Below, piece after piece: positions 1 through 7,938 of a stretch of 64,000 bases of DNA. Position numbers and translations under genes: made by a program. A model generated the notes under the pieces. It worked only from the letters and a program-made list of their open reading frames with translations. It made no database searches and had not been told where the DNA came from. Position 1 is the first letter of the stretch. The number at the start of each line of letters is the position of its first letter. The DNA is from Mycobacterium saskatchewanense (GTDB lineage: Bacteria; Actinomycetota; Actinomycetes; Mycobacteriales; Mycobacteriaceae): positions 3,224,001 to 3,288,000 of the forward strand of contig NZ_AP022573.1 of assembly GCF_010729105.1 (NCBI RefSeq), given 5' to 3'.

Positions 1-1
1 C

Positions 2-442
2 GTCCAGGAACGCGAGCGCATCATCCGCCAGCAGCAGGAGGCGATCCGCGAGCTTTCCACCCCCGTGCTGCAGGTGCGCGAGCAGCTGCTGATCCTGCCG
101 ATCATCGGCGTGCTCGACTCCCAGCGCGCCCGCCAGGTCACCGAGCAGCTGTTGAGGGCGATCCGCGCCAACCGGGCGAAAGTGGTGGTCATCGACATCA
201 CGGGTGTGCCGACCATCGACTCGACGGTGGCCAACCACCTGGTGCAGACCGTGGACGCGTCCGGGCTGATGGGCGCGAGCGTCATCATCACCGGCCTGTC
301 CTCGGAGATCGCCCTGACGCTGGTGACGATCGGGCTGGACTTGTCGAAGATGAACGCCGTCGGTGACCTGCAGGGTGGCATCGAAGAGGCGGAGCGACTG
401 CTGGGCTACGAGGTCACGCGCACCGGGGAGCAGACCGGGTGA
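2..442 (+). CDS. RsbR-like STAS-domain co-antagonist (5' end cut off)
   Basis: The reading frame is open from base 2, so the gene begins outside the window. The visible part starts with a charged helix rich in Q, E and R leading into ELSTPVLQV, the typical linker before the C-terminal STAS domain of RsbR proteins. The STAS core follows, with DITGVPTIDSTVANHL at the loop where RsbT phosphorylates RsbR threonines. RsbR proteins form the stressosome scaffold with RsbS and hold RsbT until stress arrives; the missing N-terminus would be the sensor. The rsbS start lies 34 bases downstream, so one transcript is likely. The family call is firm; the sensed signal is unknown. Confidence 0.85.
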   Translation, partial: VQERERIIRQQQEAIRELSTPVLQVREQLLILPIIGVLDSQRARQVTEQLLRAIRANRAKVVVIDITGVPTIDSTVANHLVQTVDASGLMGASVIITGLSSEIALTLVTIGLDLSKMNAVGDLQGGIEEAERLLGYEVTRTGEQTG

Positions 443-476
443 TCGCCCGGACCATCAGAACGACCGCGGTCACCAC

Positions 477-866
477 ATGCCAGTACCGATCCTGAAACAG
501 GGCGCGATCCTCATCGCCACGGTGCAGGCCGCCCTGTCCGACTCCGACACCGAGCGACTCCGCTACGACCTCATGGAGCAGGTCAGCCGGTTCCGCGCGC
601 AGGGCATCATCGTCGACGTCACCGCCATCGACGTGATGGATTCCTTCGCGGCCCGGTCGCTGCGCACGATCGCCCACATGACGCGGCTGCGGGGCGCGGA
701 CACGGTGATCGTGGGCCTGCAGCCCGAGGTGGCCTTCGCCATGGTGCAACTCGGTCTGGCGTTCGACGACATGAACACCGCGCTGGACCTGGAAGAGGGC
801 CTCGCCCTGCTGAATCGGCAACTGGGAAAGCGTAATTCGACGATCGGGCGCGACGGTGGCGGATGA
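477..866 (+). CDS. rsbS: RsbS-like stressosome STAS protein (129 aa)
   Basis: A single STAS domain fills the protein, as in RsbS. The segment DVMDSFAARSLR (about residues 52-63) carries Ser56 at the position that RsbT phosphorylates. The ATG at 477 is chosen because the protein then begins MPVPILKQG, the usual RsbS N-terminus; a longer frame open from 363 would overlap the upstream gene. The 3' end overlaps rsbT by 11 bases, suggesting translational coupling. RsbS is the core that sequesters the RsbT kinase in unstressed cells. Paired with the upstream RsbR-like protein, it makes the minimal stressosome scaffold. Confidence 0.88.
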   Translation: MPVPILKQGAILIATVQAALSDSDTERLRYDLMEQVSRFRAQGIIVDVTAIDVMDSFAARSLRTIAHMTRLRGADTVIVGLQPEVAFAMVQLGLAFDDMNTALDLEEGLALLNRQLGKRNSTIGRDGGG

Positions 867-1284
867 CGCGGGTGACCCCGACAACATCGTCGTCGACATC
901 AACAAACCGGACGACATCGTCGCTGCCCGCAAGGCCGGGCACCAACTGGCACTCGACCTCGGGTTCTCTCTGACCGACGTCACGATGATCGCCACCGCGA
1001 TCTCTGAGATCGCGCGCAACATCACCAGCTACGCGGGGCGCGGCGCGGTCCGGGTCGGGGTGGCGGACAAGGAAGGCCGCAAGGCCCTGGTGGTCCGCGC
1101 CGAAGACAGCGGTCCGGGCATCGCCGACATCGAGCGCGCGCTGGAGGACGGCTACTCGACGGGCCGGGGGCTGGGCCTCGGCCTGCCCGGCGCCCGCCGC
1201 CTGATGGACCGCCTGGTCGTGGAGTCCACGCTGGGCCGGGGCACGGTCGTCGAGATGTGGAAATGGGTTCCGCCCCGTGCGTGA
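856..1284 (+). CDS. rsbT: RsbT-like serine/threonine switch kinase (142 aa)
   Basis: This is a small GHKL ATPase. It has the N-box EIARNITSYA (about residues 51-60, Asn55 for Mg-ATP), the G1 box DSGPGI (84-89) and the glycine-rich GRGLGLGLPGARRLMD (from 103). That last form is typical of RsbT rather than RsbW. RsbT phosphorylates RsbR and RsbS under stress, leaves the scaffold and activates the RsbU phosphatase. The GTG start at 856 overlaps the end of rsbS by 11 bases. The downstream phosphatase with an N-terminal RsbU-like helical region is the obvious partner, by inference from the Bacillus pathway. Confidence 0.87.
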   Translation: MADDAGDPDNIVVDINKPDDIVAARKAGHQLALDLGFSLTDVTMIATAISEIARNITSYAGRGAVRVGVADKEGRKALVVRAEDSGPGIADIERALEDGYSTGRGLGLGLPGARRLMDRLVVESTLGRGTVVEMWKWVPPRA

Positions 1285-1915
1285 GAACAGCAGCAGAGGG
1301 GGACGCCTCGGACCGATGGAGTGGGCGACGGCGGGTCGCCCGCTGCCGGGCGAGCACGTCTCCGGTGACCAGCCGATCGCGATCGGCATCGACGACGACG
1401 CCGCCCTGTTCGGTGTGATGGACGGCCTCGGCCACGGCGCGGCAGCCGCGGCGGCCGCGCTGCGAGCCGTCGACACCCTCGAGAACGCGCGGGCGCAGCG
1501 GCTGGAGGTGCTCGTTCAGCTCTGTCATCGGGTGCTGGGCGGCACGCGGGGGGTGGCCATGACCCTGGCGCGGGTGGATTTCGCGGCCGGCACCCTGGCG
1601 TGGACCGGGGTCGGGAACGTCACCGCCGACCTGGTCGCCAAGTCGGCGACCGGCATCCAGGTCCGGTCCAGCGCACGCCTGACCGCGGGCATCGTCGGCT
1701 ACCGGATCCCCGACATCCGGCCCGCCCAGGTGGTCCCCATTCGCGCCGGCGACCTGATCGTCATCGCCACTGACGGCATCGCCGAAGACCACTTGCAGCA
1801 CATCGACTTTGCGGCTTCGGCCACGGTGATCGCCACGGAACTCTTGAGCAGGCATGCCAAGGGGACCGACGATGCAATGGTGCTGACCGCCCGTCATCGG
1901 GGAGCCTCCACATGA
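1277..1915 (+). CDS. rsbX: RsbX-like PP2C-type phosphatase (212 aa)
   Basis: A compact SpoIIE/PP2C phosphatase domain with the metal-binding motif MDGLGHG near residue 48 and a later DLIVIATDGIAED. A stand-alone phosphatase of about 200 residues directly after rsbT is typical of RsbX, which dephosphorylates RsbS and RsbR and resets the stressosome. The GTG at 1277 overlaps rsbT by 8 bases. An internal ATG at 1316 (protein starting MEWATAGRPLPGE) is an equally good start, and family members often begin there. The stop overlaps the start of the next gene by 4 bases, so the operon is tightly coupled. Confidence 0.82.
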   Translation: MRENSSRGGRLGPMEWATAGRPLPGEHVSGDQPIAIGIDDDAALFGVMDGLGHGAAAAAAALRAVDTLENARAQRLEVLVQLCHRVLGGTRGVAMTLARVDFAAGTLAWTGVGNVTADLVAKSATGIQVRSSARLTAGIVGYRIPDIRPAQVVPIRAGDLIVIATDGIAEDHLQHIDFAASATVIATELLSRHAKGTDDAMVLTARHRGAST

Positions 1916-4134
1916 CCGACCACGACAACGTCAGCGGTGGGGACTTCCACACCCGCTACACCGCCGCGCTGCGCACCTATTTGGCCGCGCGCGACGAGGA
2001 CAACCTGTCCGTCGGTCACGAGCTGGGGCGGCGGGCACTGGAGGAACGGGTCAGCATGCTCGACATCGTCGAGCACCATTTCAACCTGGCTCAGGATCTC
2101 GCGGCGGGTCCGGGTATCGACGCACCGACGGCCCTGGAGTTCCTGCTGCAGACGCTGGCCCCGCTCGACGTGGCGACACGCGGCTTCCTCGACGGCACCA
2201 AGCGCTACGCCGAGCAGCGCGCCCGCGCCGACGGACTCGCCGACCGCGACAAATTCCGCACCGCGCTGGTGAATTCGCTGCAGGAGGGCTTCTTCGTCGC
2301 CGACCACAACGGGACGGTGGTCGAGATGAACAGCGCGCTGATCGACATCCTCGGCTACCCGGCGGACGGCCTGCCGTACCGGTGGCCGCACCCGTGGCTT
2401 GTCGATCGAGTCGGGGCGCGCCAGCAACAGACCTTGGTCGAGCTCAACGGCACCACCGCGTACGAGACGCCGATCCGGCACCGCGACGGCCACCTCGCGT
2501 GGGTCGCGGTGAGCATCAACTCGGTCAAGGAGGCCGACAGCGACCGAAACGCCTACGTCGGCACGATCCGTGACGTCACCGCCGAACGCGCCTTCGCGGC
2601 CCGGGAAAGCGCGGTGCTCCGGCTGGCCACGGCCGTGGCCGTGGCCAAGACGGTGGACGAGCTGCTGGCGATCACGCTGGACGAGTGCAGCGCGGCGATC
2701 GACGTGCAACGGGTGGTCGCGGTCTCATGGCCGAGCGGTGACGGCGACCCCGCGGTCCAGGTCGCGGGCGCCCCGGCCGCGTCCAGCTGGCGCCGGCTGG
2801 AGCCGTGGCTGCGTGACACCTTCGCCGACGCCCGGCACCAGTTGCCGCTGACGGCCAAGACCGTCGAACGTCCCGGGCACCCCGGCAAGGCGGCCGGGCT
2901 GGTGGCGGTGCTGTCCGGAGCGGGCGACCTGGCGCTCTGGCTGGAGCTGCGCTCACCCCGGTGGGTCAGCGCGGAGGACCGGCTCCTGGTCACCGTCCTG
3001 ATCGGGCACCTCAGCCTGGCCATGCAGCACGTCCGGCAGTTCGAGAGCGCCCGCGAGACGTCGCTGACGTTGCAGCGCGCGATGCTGCCGCCGGTGCAGC
3101 CGCCGCCGGGGTTCGCGGTGCGCTACGAACCCGCGGTGCCGCCGCTGGAGATCGGCGGTGACTGGTATGACGTATTGCCCATCGGGGACCACCGGATCGG
3201 CATCGTCGTCGGCGACTGCGTCGGTCGCGGGCTGCCTGCGGCCGCGATCATGGGTCAATTGCGCAGCTCGGCGCGCGCGCTGCTCATCAACGGCGCCGAA
3301 CCCGCGTTACTCCTCGAACAGCTCGACTCGGCGGCGTCGCTCATCCCGAACGCGTACTGCACCACGGTGTTTCTCGCGGTGCTGGACACCAAATCCGGGG
3401 TCCTGCAGTACAGCAATGCCGGGCACATGCCCGCCGTCCTCGCGGGGCCCGGATCGCACGCGACGATGTTGACGGACGCCGCGTCGGTGCCGCTCGCGGT
3501 GCGCCGGGACCAGCCCCGCCCCCAGGCGACCCGGGTCCTGCCGCCGGGCTCGACGCTGATGCTGTACACCGACGGCCTCGTCGAGCGCAAGTACGAGTCC
3601 ATCGACGATGGAATAGCCCGCGCCGCTGACGTTTTGACGAAGATCAACACGTTGCCGCTGAATGCCGTCGCGGACGCGGTGCTGCGTGAACTCTCTCCCG
3701 CGGCGGGGTATGACGACGACGTGGCCATGGTCATATACCGGCATCGGCCGGAACCACTCCGCATCGAAAGCCCTGCGACCGCAGACCAATTGGTGCTCAT
3801 CCGGCATCGGCTGGCCGACTGGCTGCGGACGGCCGACGTCCCGGACGACCTGGCCGCGGACATCGTGCTGGTTGCCAGCGAGGCGTGCACCAACTGCGTC
3901 GAGCACGCCTACCGCGAAAACGGTCCCGGGACCATGCTGCTGGCGGTCGACGTCGCCGACGGCGAGGTGCGCGCGCAGGTCAGCGACTCCGGTTCATGGA
4001 AGACACCGGCGGTCAATCCCGGCAACAGCGGCCGCGGCCTGCTGCTGATGCGCGCGATGAGTGACGCCATCGAGCTGGACAGCTCGCCGACCGGCACCAC
4101 GGTCGACATCACGTTCCGGCTGCCGGCCGCCTGA
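1912..4134 (+). CDS. Fused PAS-GAF-RsbU phosphatase-RsbW kinase regulator (740 aa)
   Basis: Domains in order: an RsbU-type helical N-terminus (about 1-100); a PAS domain (about 115-225, ending GTIRDVTAER); a GAF-like region (about 230-370); a SpoIIE/RsbU phosphatase (about 385-600, with GGDWYD and GDCVGRGLPAA metal-site motifs); and a C-terminal GHKL anti-sigma kinase (about 615-738, N-box EACTNCVEHAY and GRGLLLMRAM). One chain can thus phosphorylate and dephosphorylate an anti-anti-sigma factor, like M. tuberculosis Rv1364c but without its STAS tail. GGGGAG precedes the ATG by 7 bases, and the start overlaps rsbX by 4 bases. No sigma-factor gene lies in the window, so the target is inferred. 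Confidence 0.85.
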   Translation: MTDHDNVSGGDFHTRYTAALRTYLAARDEDNLSVGHELGRRALEERVSMLDIVEHHFNLAQDLAAGPGIDAPTALEFLLQTLAPLDVATRGFLDGTKRYAEQRARADGLADRDKFRTALVNSLQEGFFVADHNGTVVEMNSALIDILGYPADGLPYRWPHPWLVDRVGARQQQTLVELNGTTAYETPIRHRDGHLAWVAVSINSVKEADSDRNAYVGTIRDVTAERAFAARESAVLRLATAVAVAKTVDELLAITLDECSAAIDVQRVVAVSWPSGDGDPAVQVAGAPAASSWRRLEPWLRDTFADARHQLPLTAKTVERPGHPGKAAGLVAVLSGAGDLALWLELRSPRWVSAEDRLLVTVLIGHLSLAMQHVRQFESARETSLTLQRAMLPPVQPPPGFAVRYEPAVPPLEIGGDWYDVLPIGDHRIGIVVGDCVGRGLPAAAIMGQLRSSARALLINGAEPALLLEQLDSAASLIPNAYCTTVFLAVLDTKSGVLQYSNAGHMPAVLAGPGSHATMLTDAASVPLAVRRDQPRPQATRVLPPGSTLMLYTDGLVERKYESIDDGIARAADVLTKINTLPLNAVADAVLRELSPAAGYDDDVAMVIYRHRPEPLRIESPATADQLVLIRHRLADWLRTADVPDDLAADIVLVASEACTNCVEHAYRENGPGTMLLAVDVADGEVRAQVSDSGSWKTPAVNPGNSGRGLLLMRAMSDAIELDSSPTGTTVDITFRLPAA

Positions 4135-4142
4135 GCGGCGCC

Positions 4143-4168
4143 GTTTGTCCCACCCGCAGACCGGGTAG
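4143..4168 (+). promoter_or_regulatory. Sigma-F-like promoter for the haem-oxygenase-like gene
   Basis: GTTT at 4143-4146, an exact 16-base spacer, then GGGTAG at 4163-4168. The mycobacterial sigma-F consensus is GTTT-N15-17-GGGTAT. The GTG start at 4177 lies 8 bases after the -10 box, so the mRNA is predicted to be leaderless or nearly so. This site directly follows the Rsb module. Confidence 0.6.
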
Positions 4169-4176
4169 TCATCGGC

Positions 4177-5214
4177 GTGACTCACGCATCGACGACGGTT
4201 GAACCGGTCCTGCCGGCGGCCCACGGGCCGCTGTCGACGGCTGTCCGTCGGGCGTTGACCGGGCCGCCCTCCCGCGACCAGCTGACCCGCATCGGCGCAT
4301 CCGTTCGCGACTCCGACCCCTACGGTCTGGACCTGCAGCTGGCGCTCTCCATGTGCTACGAGCTGCACTACCGCGGCTTCGCGGGCGTCGACCCGGAATG
4401 GGAGTGGAACCCCGCACTCCTGCAGCTGCGCTCCGAGCTCGAGCGTGAGTTCCTGGCGGGCGTGCGGCGCGAAGTCGGGCCCATCGAGCCCGATCACACG
4501 GCGGCGGCCGAAATGGAGGCGATCGCGATCGAGCCGGCCGACGGGACGGGCCCGTCGTACTTCCTGCGCGACTCCGGAACGTGGCGGCAGATGTGCGAGT
4601 ACTTCGTGCACCGATCGATCTACCACCTCAAGGAGGGCGACCCCCACGCCTGGGCGATCCCCCGCCTGATGGGTCGGGCCAAGGCGGGGTTCGTGGCCGT
4701 CGAGTTCGACGAATACGGCGCGGGGCAGGGCCCCCGCCTGCATCAGCAGCTCTTCGCCGATCTGCTATCGGCGGCCGGCCTGGATTCGACCTACCTGGGT
4801 TACATCGACGCCGTCCCCGCCGAGTCGCTGGCGGCGGTCAACCTGATGTCACTGTTCGGTCTGCACCGCTCGCTGCGCGGCGCCGCGATCGGACACTTCG
4901 CGTCGACGGAGATCACCTCGCCCCCCGGGTCCAAGCGGATGGTTCAGGCGCTGCGGCGGATGGCCGCACCGGCGGCCTGCGTCGAGTTCTACAGCGAGCA
5001 CGTCGAGGCCGACGCGGTGCACGAGCATGTGGTGCGCGACGTGGTCGGCGATCTGGTCGGACGCGAACCCCTCCTCGACGGCGACGTCGTGTTCGGTATC
5101 CGCGCGCACGCCTCGGTCGAAGACCGGCTCGCCGACCGGCTCATGGCGTCGTGGCAGCAGGGTCGGACGTCGTTGCGGACGCCCCCGGGTCGACCCGACG
5201 CGCGGAGCCTTTGA
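4177..5214 (+). CDS. Iron-containing haem-oxygenase-like redox enzyme (345 aa)
   Basis: An all-helical protein of the haem-oxygenase-like diiron oxygenase (HDO) group. Visible hallmarks are FVAVEFDEYGAGQG (about residues 170-183), the histidine-rich stretch after it, and FYSEHVEADAVHEHV (about 270-284), which supply the expected Glu/Asp/His metal ligands. Relatives use O2 to oxidise small substrates; this substrate is unknown. The GTG start sits just behind a sigma-F-like promoter. The 3' end overlaps the convergent CDGSH gene by 74 bases. A ferredoxin-like CDGSH partner and a methyltransferase next door suggest a small oxidation/methylation pathway, which is inference. Confidence 0.72.
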   Translation: MTHASTTVEPVLPAAHGPLSTAVRRALTGPPSRDQLTRIGASVRDSDPYGLDLQLALSMCYELHYRGFAGVDPEWEWNPALLQLRSELEREFLAGVRREVGPIEPDHTAAAEMEAIAIEPADGTGPSYFLRDSGTWRQMCEYFVHRSIYHLKEGDPHAWAIPRLMGRAKAGFVAVEFDEYGAGQGPRLHQQLFADLLSAAGLDSTYLGYIDAVPAESLAAVNLMSLFGLHRSLRGAAIGHFASTEITSPPGSKRMVQALRRMAAPAACVEFYSEHVEADAVHEHVVRDVVGDLVGREPLLDGDVVFGIRAHASVEDRLADRLMASWQQGRTSLRTPPGRPDARSL

Positions 5215-5395
5215 GGTTTCGGCACCTGCGGTGGCTGGTGTCGCACAACGGGTAATCGCCGCTGCGACGGCACGTGCAGATCGCGACCATGAACCGATCC
5301 GACTCGACGACGTCACCGCCGGGCATCTCGATCCGCACCGGCCCCGACACGAGCACGGGGCCGCCCGCCACCACCTGGACGCGAGTGGTGGTCAC
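5141..5395 (-). CDS. CDGSH-type iron-sulfur protein (84 aa)
   Basis: The motif CTCRRSGDYPLCDTSH matches the CDGSH pattern C-x-C-x2-S-x3-P-x-C-D-x-S-H, which binds a [2Fe-2S] cluster with three Cys and one His. The usual Gly after Cys-Asp is Thr here. The GTG at 5395 is chosen because it overlaps the TGA of the upstream methyltransferase (GTGA), so the two are coupled. A longer frame open to 5545 would run into that gene. CDGSH proteins carry electrons or clusters, and a plausible partner is the convergent oxygenase. The C-terminal tail is low complexity. Confidence 0.8.
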   Translation of the reverse strand: MTTTRVQVVAGGPVLVSGPVRIEMPGGDVVESDRFMVAICTCRRSGDYPLCDTSHRRCRNLKGSARRVDPGASATTSDPAATTP

Positions 5396-6099
5396 GGCTT
5401 GTCCGCCCTGATCACCACCAGCTCCTCCTCGCGGCGCCCGCGGGGGATGTGCCCGGTGTCTTCGAGCCACTTGGCCCGCACCGACATCACCGGGCCGAAC
5501 GGAATCCATTTGGAAGCGATGACTTCGGCCTGCATACCGGCCCACTTCAGACGATCCAGCGACTGCTGGACGCCGGCAAGCGCCGAGTGCACCAGCAGCA
5601 GAGACCCACCGTCGGTCACCAGCTTGGGCGCCGCGTCACACAAGGGGTCCAGCACCATTCGGCCGTCCGGCCCGGCGTTCCAGGCCCACGACGGGCCGGC
5701 GCTGGAGCAGATCACCTCGGTGTCGCCGCCCGGCGGCGTGGGCACGTACGGCGGATTGGACACGACGACGTCGAAGGGTGCGCACTCCAGCGCATCGACC
5801 CACGTTCCCTCGCGAATGTCGACCTCGACGCCGGCAAGCGCGGCGTTCTCCCGCGAGCAGCGCACGGCGTGCGGACAGATGTCGAAGGCGGTCACGCTGG
5901 CGCCGCCCAGTTCGGCGGCGGCGATCGCGACGAACCCACTCCCCGTGCACAAGTCGAGCACCCGCCGTCCCGCGATGAGCGACGTCTGATGCATGGTGTC
6001 GACGAGCAGACGGGAATCGTCCTGCGGCGGATACACGTTGACGCCGGCCGAGACGGCGGGGTCGGAATAGGCGATGGTCTCGGAATAGGTGATGGTCAA
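5392..6099 (-). CDS. HemK2/MTQ2-type methyltransferase (235 aa)
   Basis: A class I SAM-dependent methyltransferase with the SAM loop VLDLCTGSGFVAIAAAE (about residues 47-63) and the catalytic VVSNPPYVPTP (about 111-121). The NPPY motif marks amino- or amide-nitrogen methylation of the HemK/PrmC/MTQ2 group. The start is TTG at 6099, supported by GAAAGG six bases upstream. A sigma-F-like promoter lies 50-75 bases before the start. It forms a two-gene operon with the CDGSH protein. It is too short and too differently placed to be the housekeeping PrmC, so the true substrate is open. Confidence 0.8.
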   Translation of the reverse strand: MTITYSETIAYSDPAVSAGVNVYPPQDDSRLLVDTMHQTSLIAGRRVLDLCTGSGFVAIAAAELGGASVTAFDICPHAVRCSRENAALAGVEVDIREGTWVDALECAPFDVVVSNPPYVPTPPGGDTEVICSSAGPSWAWNAGPDGRMVLDPLCDAAPKLVTDGGSLLLVHSALAGVQQSLDRLKWAGMQAEVIASKWIPFGPVMSVRAKWLEDTGHIPRGRREEELVVIRADKP

Positions 6100-6148
6100 T
6101 GTAGGCCTTTCGACAGATCGCCGCGGCGATCAACGCTTGGCGTGGATA

Positions 6149-6174
6149 ATGCCCGCAAACCCATGGGTTCAAAC
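6149..6174 (-). promoter_or_regulatory. Sigma-F-like promoter with an internal palindrome
   Basis: On the minus strand GTTT (6174-6171), a 16-base spacer, and GGGCAT (6154-6149). This is one mismatch from the sigma-F -10 consensus GGGTAT. The spacer contains the perfect 12-bp palindrome AACCCATGGGTT (6158-6169), a possible operator. It would drive the methyltransferase-CDGSH operon. Confidence 0.55.
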
Positions 6175-6198
6175 GGAGCAACCACCGCCCAGCGGCGA

Positions 6199-6753
6199 CT
6201 AAGCCGAAGGGGCATGGGCGAATTGCTTGACGATGGTGGCGCAGAAGGCCGGCAGGTCCTTCGGTGAGCGGCTCGAGATCAGGTTGCCGTCGACGACGAC
6301 CTCTTCGTCCACCACGTTGGCACCGGCGTTACGCAGGTCGGTGCGGATGCTTGGGTAGGACGTCAACGTCCTGCCCGCCGCGACACCGGCCTCGAGCAGC
6401 GTCCACGGCCCGTGACAGATTGCGGCGACTGGCTTTCCGGACCGCACGAAGTCACGCACGAAGGAAACGGCCGTAGCGTCCATGCGCAGCTTGTCGGGGT
6501 TCACCGTGCCCCCCGGCAGCACCAGGCCGTCGAATTCGTCGACCGATGCGTCGGATACGGCGCGGTCGACCGGGAAGGTCCCGGCCGGCTCGAGATCGTG
6601 GTTCCGCGCCTGGATCTCGCCGGCCTTCAGGGACAACACCTCGGTCTGCGCGCCGGCCTGCTGCAGCGCCTCACGCGGCCGCTCGAGTTCCACCTTTTCG
6701 ACACCATCGGCCGCCAGGAATGCAATCCTCTTGCCCTGCAACTCATTCGACAT
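6199..6753 (-). CDS. DJ-1/PfpI family stress protein (184 aa)
   Basis: A type 1 glutamine-amidotransferase-like fold with the nucleophile elbow AAICHGPW (Cys113-His114) and a conserved Glu in the N-terminal GVEKVEL segment. The length and motifs match general stress protein 18 / PfpI proteins, which act on glycated or misfolded proteins, although the activity of a given member is often unclear. GGGAGG stands six bases before the ATG. It is the last gene of a three-gene run with the alcohol dehydrogenase (15-base gap) and the SRPBCC protein. Confidence 0.88.
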   Translation of the reverse strand: MSNELQGKRIAFLAADGVEKVELERPREALQQAGAQTEVLSLKAGEIQARNHDLEPAGTFPVDRAVSDASVDEFDGLVLPGGTVNPDKLRMDATAVSFVRDFVRSGKPVAAICHGPWTLLEAGVAAGRTLTSYPSIRTDLRNAGANVVDEEVVVDGNLISSRSPKDLPAFCATIVKQFAHAPSA

Positions 6754-6768
6754 TGTGTCCTCCCGTTT

Positions 6769-7938
6769 TCATGGTTTGAGAATGACTTTTGTACAACGTT
6801 CTTGCTTGTGCTTGAAGATCTCGTAGCCGTGAGGAGCCTGGTCGAGCGACAGGTGATGGCTGACGATGATCGTCGGATCGATGTCGCCGTTGCGGATTCG
6901 CTCCAGCAGCGGCCGCATGTAGCGCTGCACGTGGCACTGGCCTGTCTTGATGGTCAGCGACCGGTTCATGACCGCCCCGATGGGGAACTTGTCCATCAGG
7001 CCGCCGTACACCCCGATGATCGAGATGGTGCCGCCGTTGCGGCAGCTCATGGCCGCTTCCCGAAGCGCCTGGGGCCGCTCGGTTTCCAGGCGCATCGCCT
7101 GCTTGACGCGGTCGTAGGCGTCCACCACCGTCGTGCCGTTGCGGGCTTCCATGCCGACCGCGTCGATGCAGTGGTCCGGTCCGCGCCCGGCGGTGATGTC
7201 CTGCAACTCCGCGAGCACCGAGGTCTCCTCGAAGTTGACCGGCGTCGCGCCGACCTTCTGGGCCAGCTCGAGCCGGTACGGCACCCGGTCGATAGCAACC
7301 ACCTTCGACGCGCCCAGCAAATACGCGCTGATGATCGCGAAGATGCCCACCGGGCCGGCGCCCCACACCGCCACCACGTCACCGGGCGCGATGCCGCACA
7401 TCTCGGCACCCATGTAGCCCGTCGGAAGGATGTCGGACAGGAACAGCGCCTGCTCGTCGGTCAGGTCGTCGTCGATCTTGAGCGGCCCCACGTCGGCGAA
7501 GGGCACCCGCGCGTATTCGGCCTGGCCGCCGGCGAAGCCGCCGAGCATGTGGGAATACCCGAACAGGCCGGCCGGGGAGTGTCCCATGAACTTCTCGGCG
7601 ATGCCCGCGTTCGGGTTCGAGTTCTCGCACAACGAGAACAGGCCGCGTTCGCAGGCGGCGCACGCCCCGCACGCGATGGGGAACGGGACGACCACCCGGT
7701 CGCCGGCGGCGAGGTTCTTCACCCCTTTACCGACCTCGACGACCTCGCCCATGAACTCGTGCCCGAGCACGTCGCCGCGCTTGACGGTCGGGATGTACCC
7801 GTCGTAGAGGTGCAGGTCCGATCCGCAGATCGCGGTCGACGTGATGCGCACGATGGCGTCGCGGTCGTTGAGGATCTTGGGATCGGGAACCGATCGCACC
7901 TCAACGCTGTTGCGGCCCGCCCAGACGGTGGCTTTCAT
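6769..7938 (-). CDS. Zinc-dependent alcohol/formaldehyde dehydrogenase (389 aa)
   Basis: A medium-chain dehydrogenase with catalytic-zinc residues Cys38 (ICGSD) and His60-Glu61 (GHEF), structural-zinc cysteines 90, 93, 96 and 104, and the NAD site [11 protein letters not shown] near residue 190. The long form with [12 protein letters not shown] near the C-terminus resembles the glutathione-independent formaldehyde dehydrogenase-like group. In mycobacteria the in vivo alcohol or aldehyde is rarely known. The ATG overlaps the end of the SRPBCC gene by 4 bases (ATGA), so expression is coupled. Confidence 0.87.
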   Translation of the reverse strand: MKATVWAGRNSVEVRSVPDPKILNDRDAIVRITSTAICGSDLHLYDGYIPTVKRGDVLGHEFMGEVVEVGKGVKNLAAGDRVVVPFPIACGACAACERGLFSLCENSNPNAGIAEKFMGHSPAGLFGYSHMLGGFAGGQAEYARVPFADVGPLKIDDDLTDEQALFLSDILPTGYMGAEMCGIAPGDVVAVWGAGPVGIFAIISAYLLGASKVVAIDRVPYRLELAQKVGATPVNFEETSVLAELQDITAGRGPDHCIDAVGMEARNGTTVVDAYDRVKQAMRLETERPQALREAAMSCRNGGTISIIGVYGGLMDKFPIGAVMNRSLTIKTGQCHVQRYMRPLLERIRNGDIDPTIIVSHHLSLDQAPHGYEIFKHKQERCTKVILKP

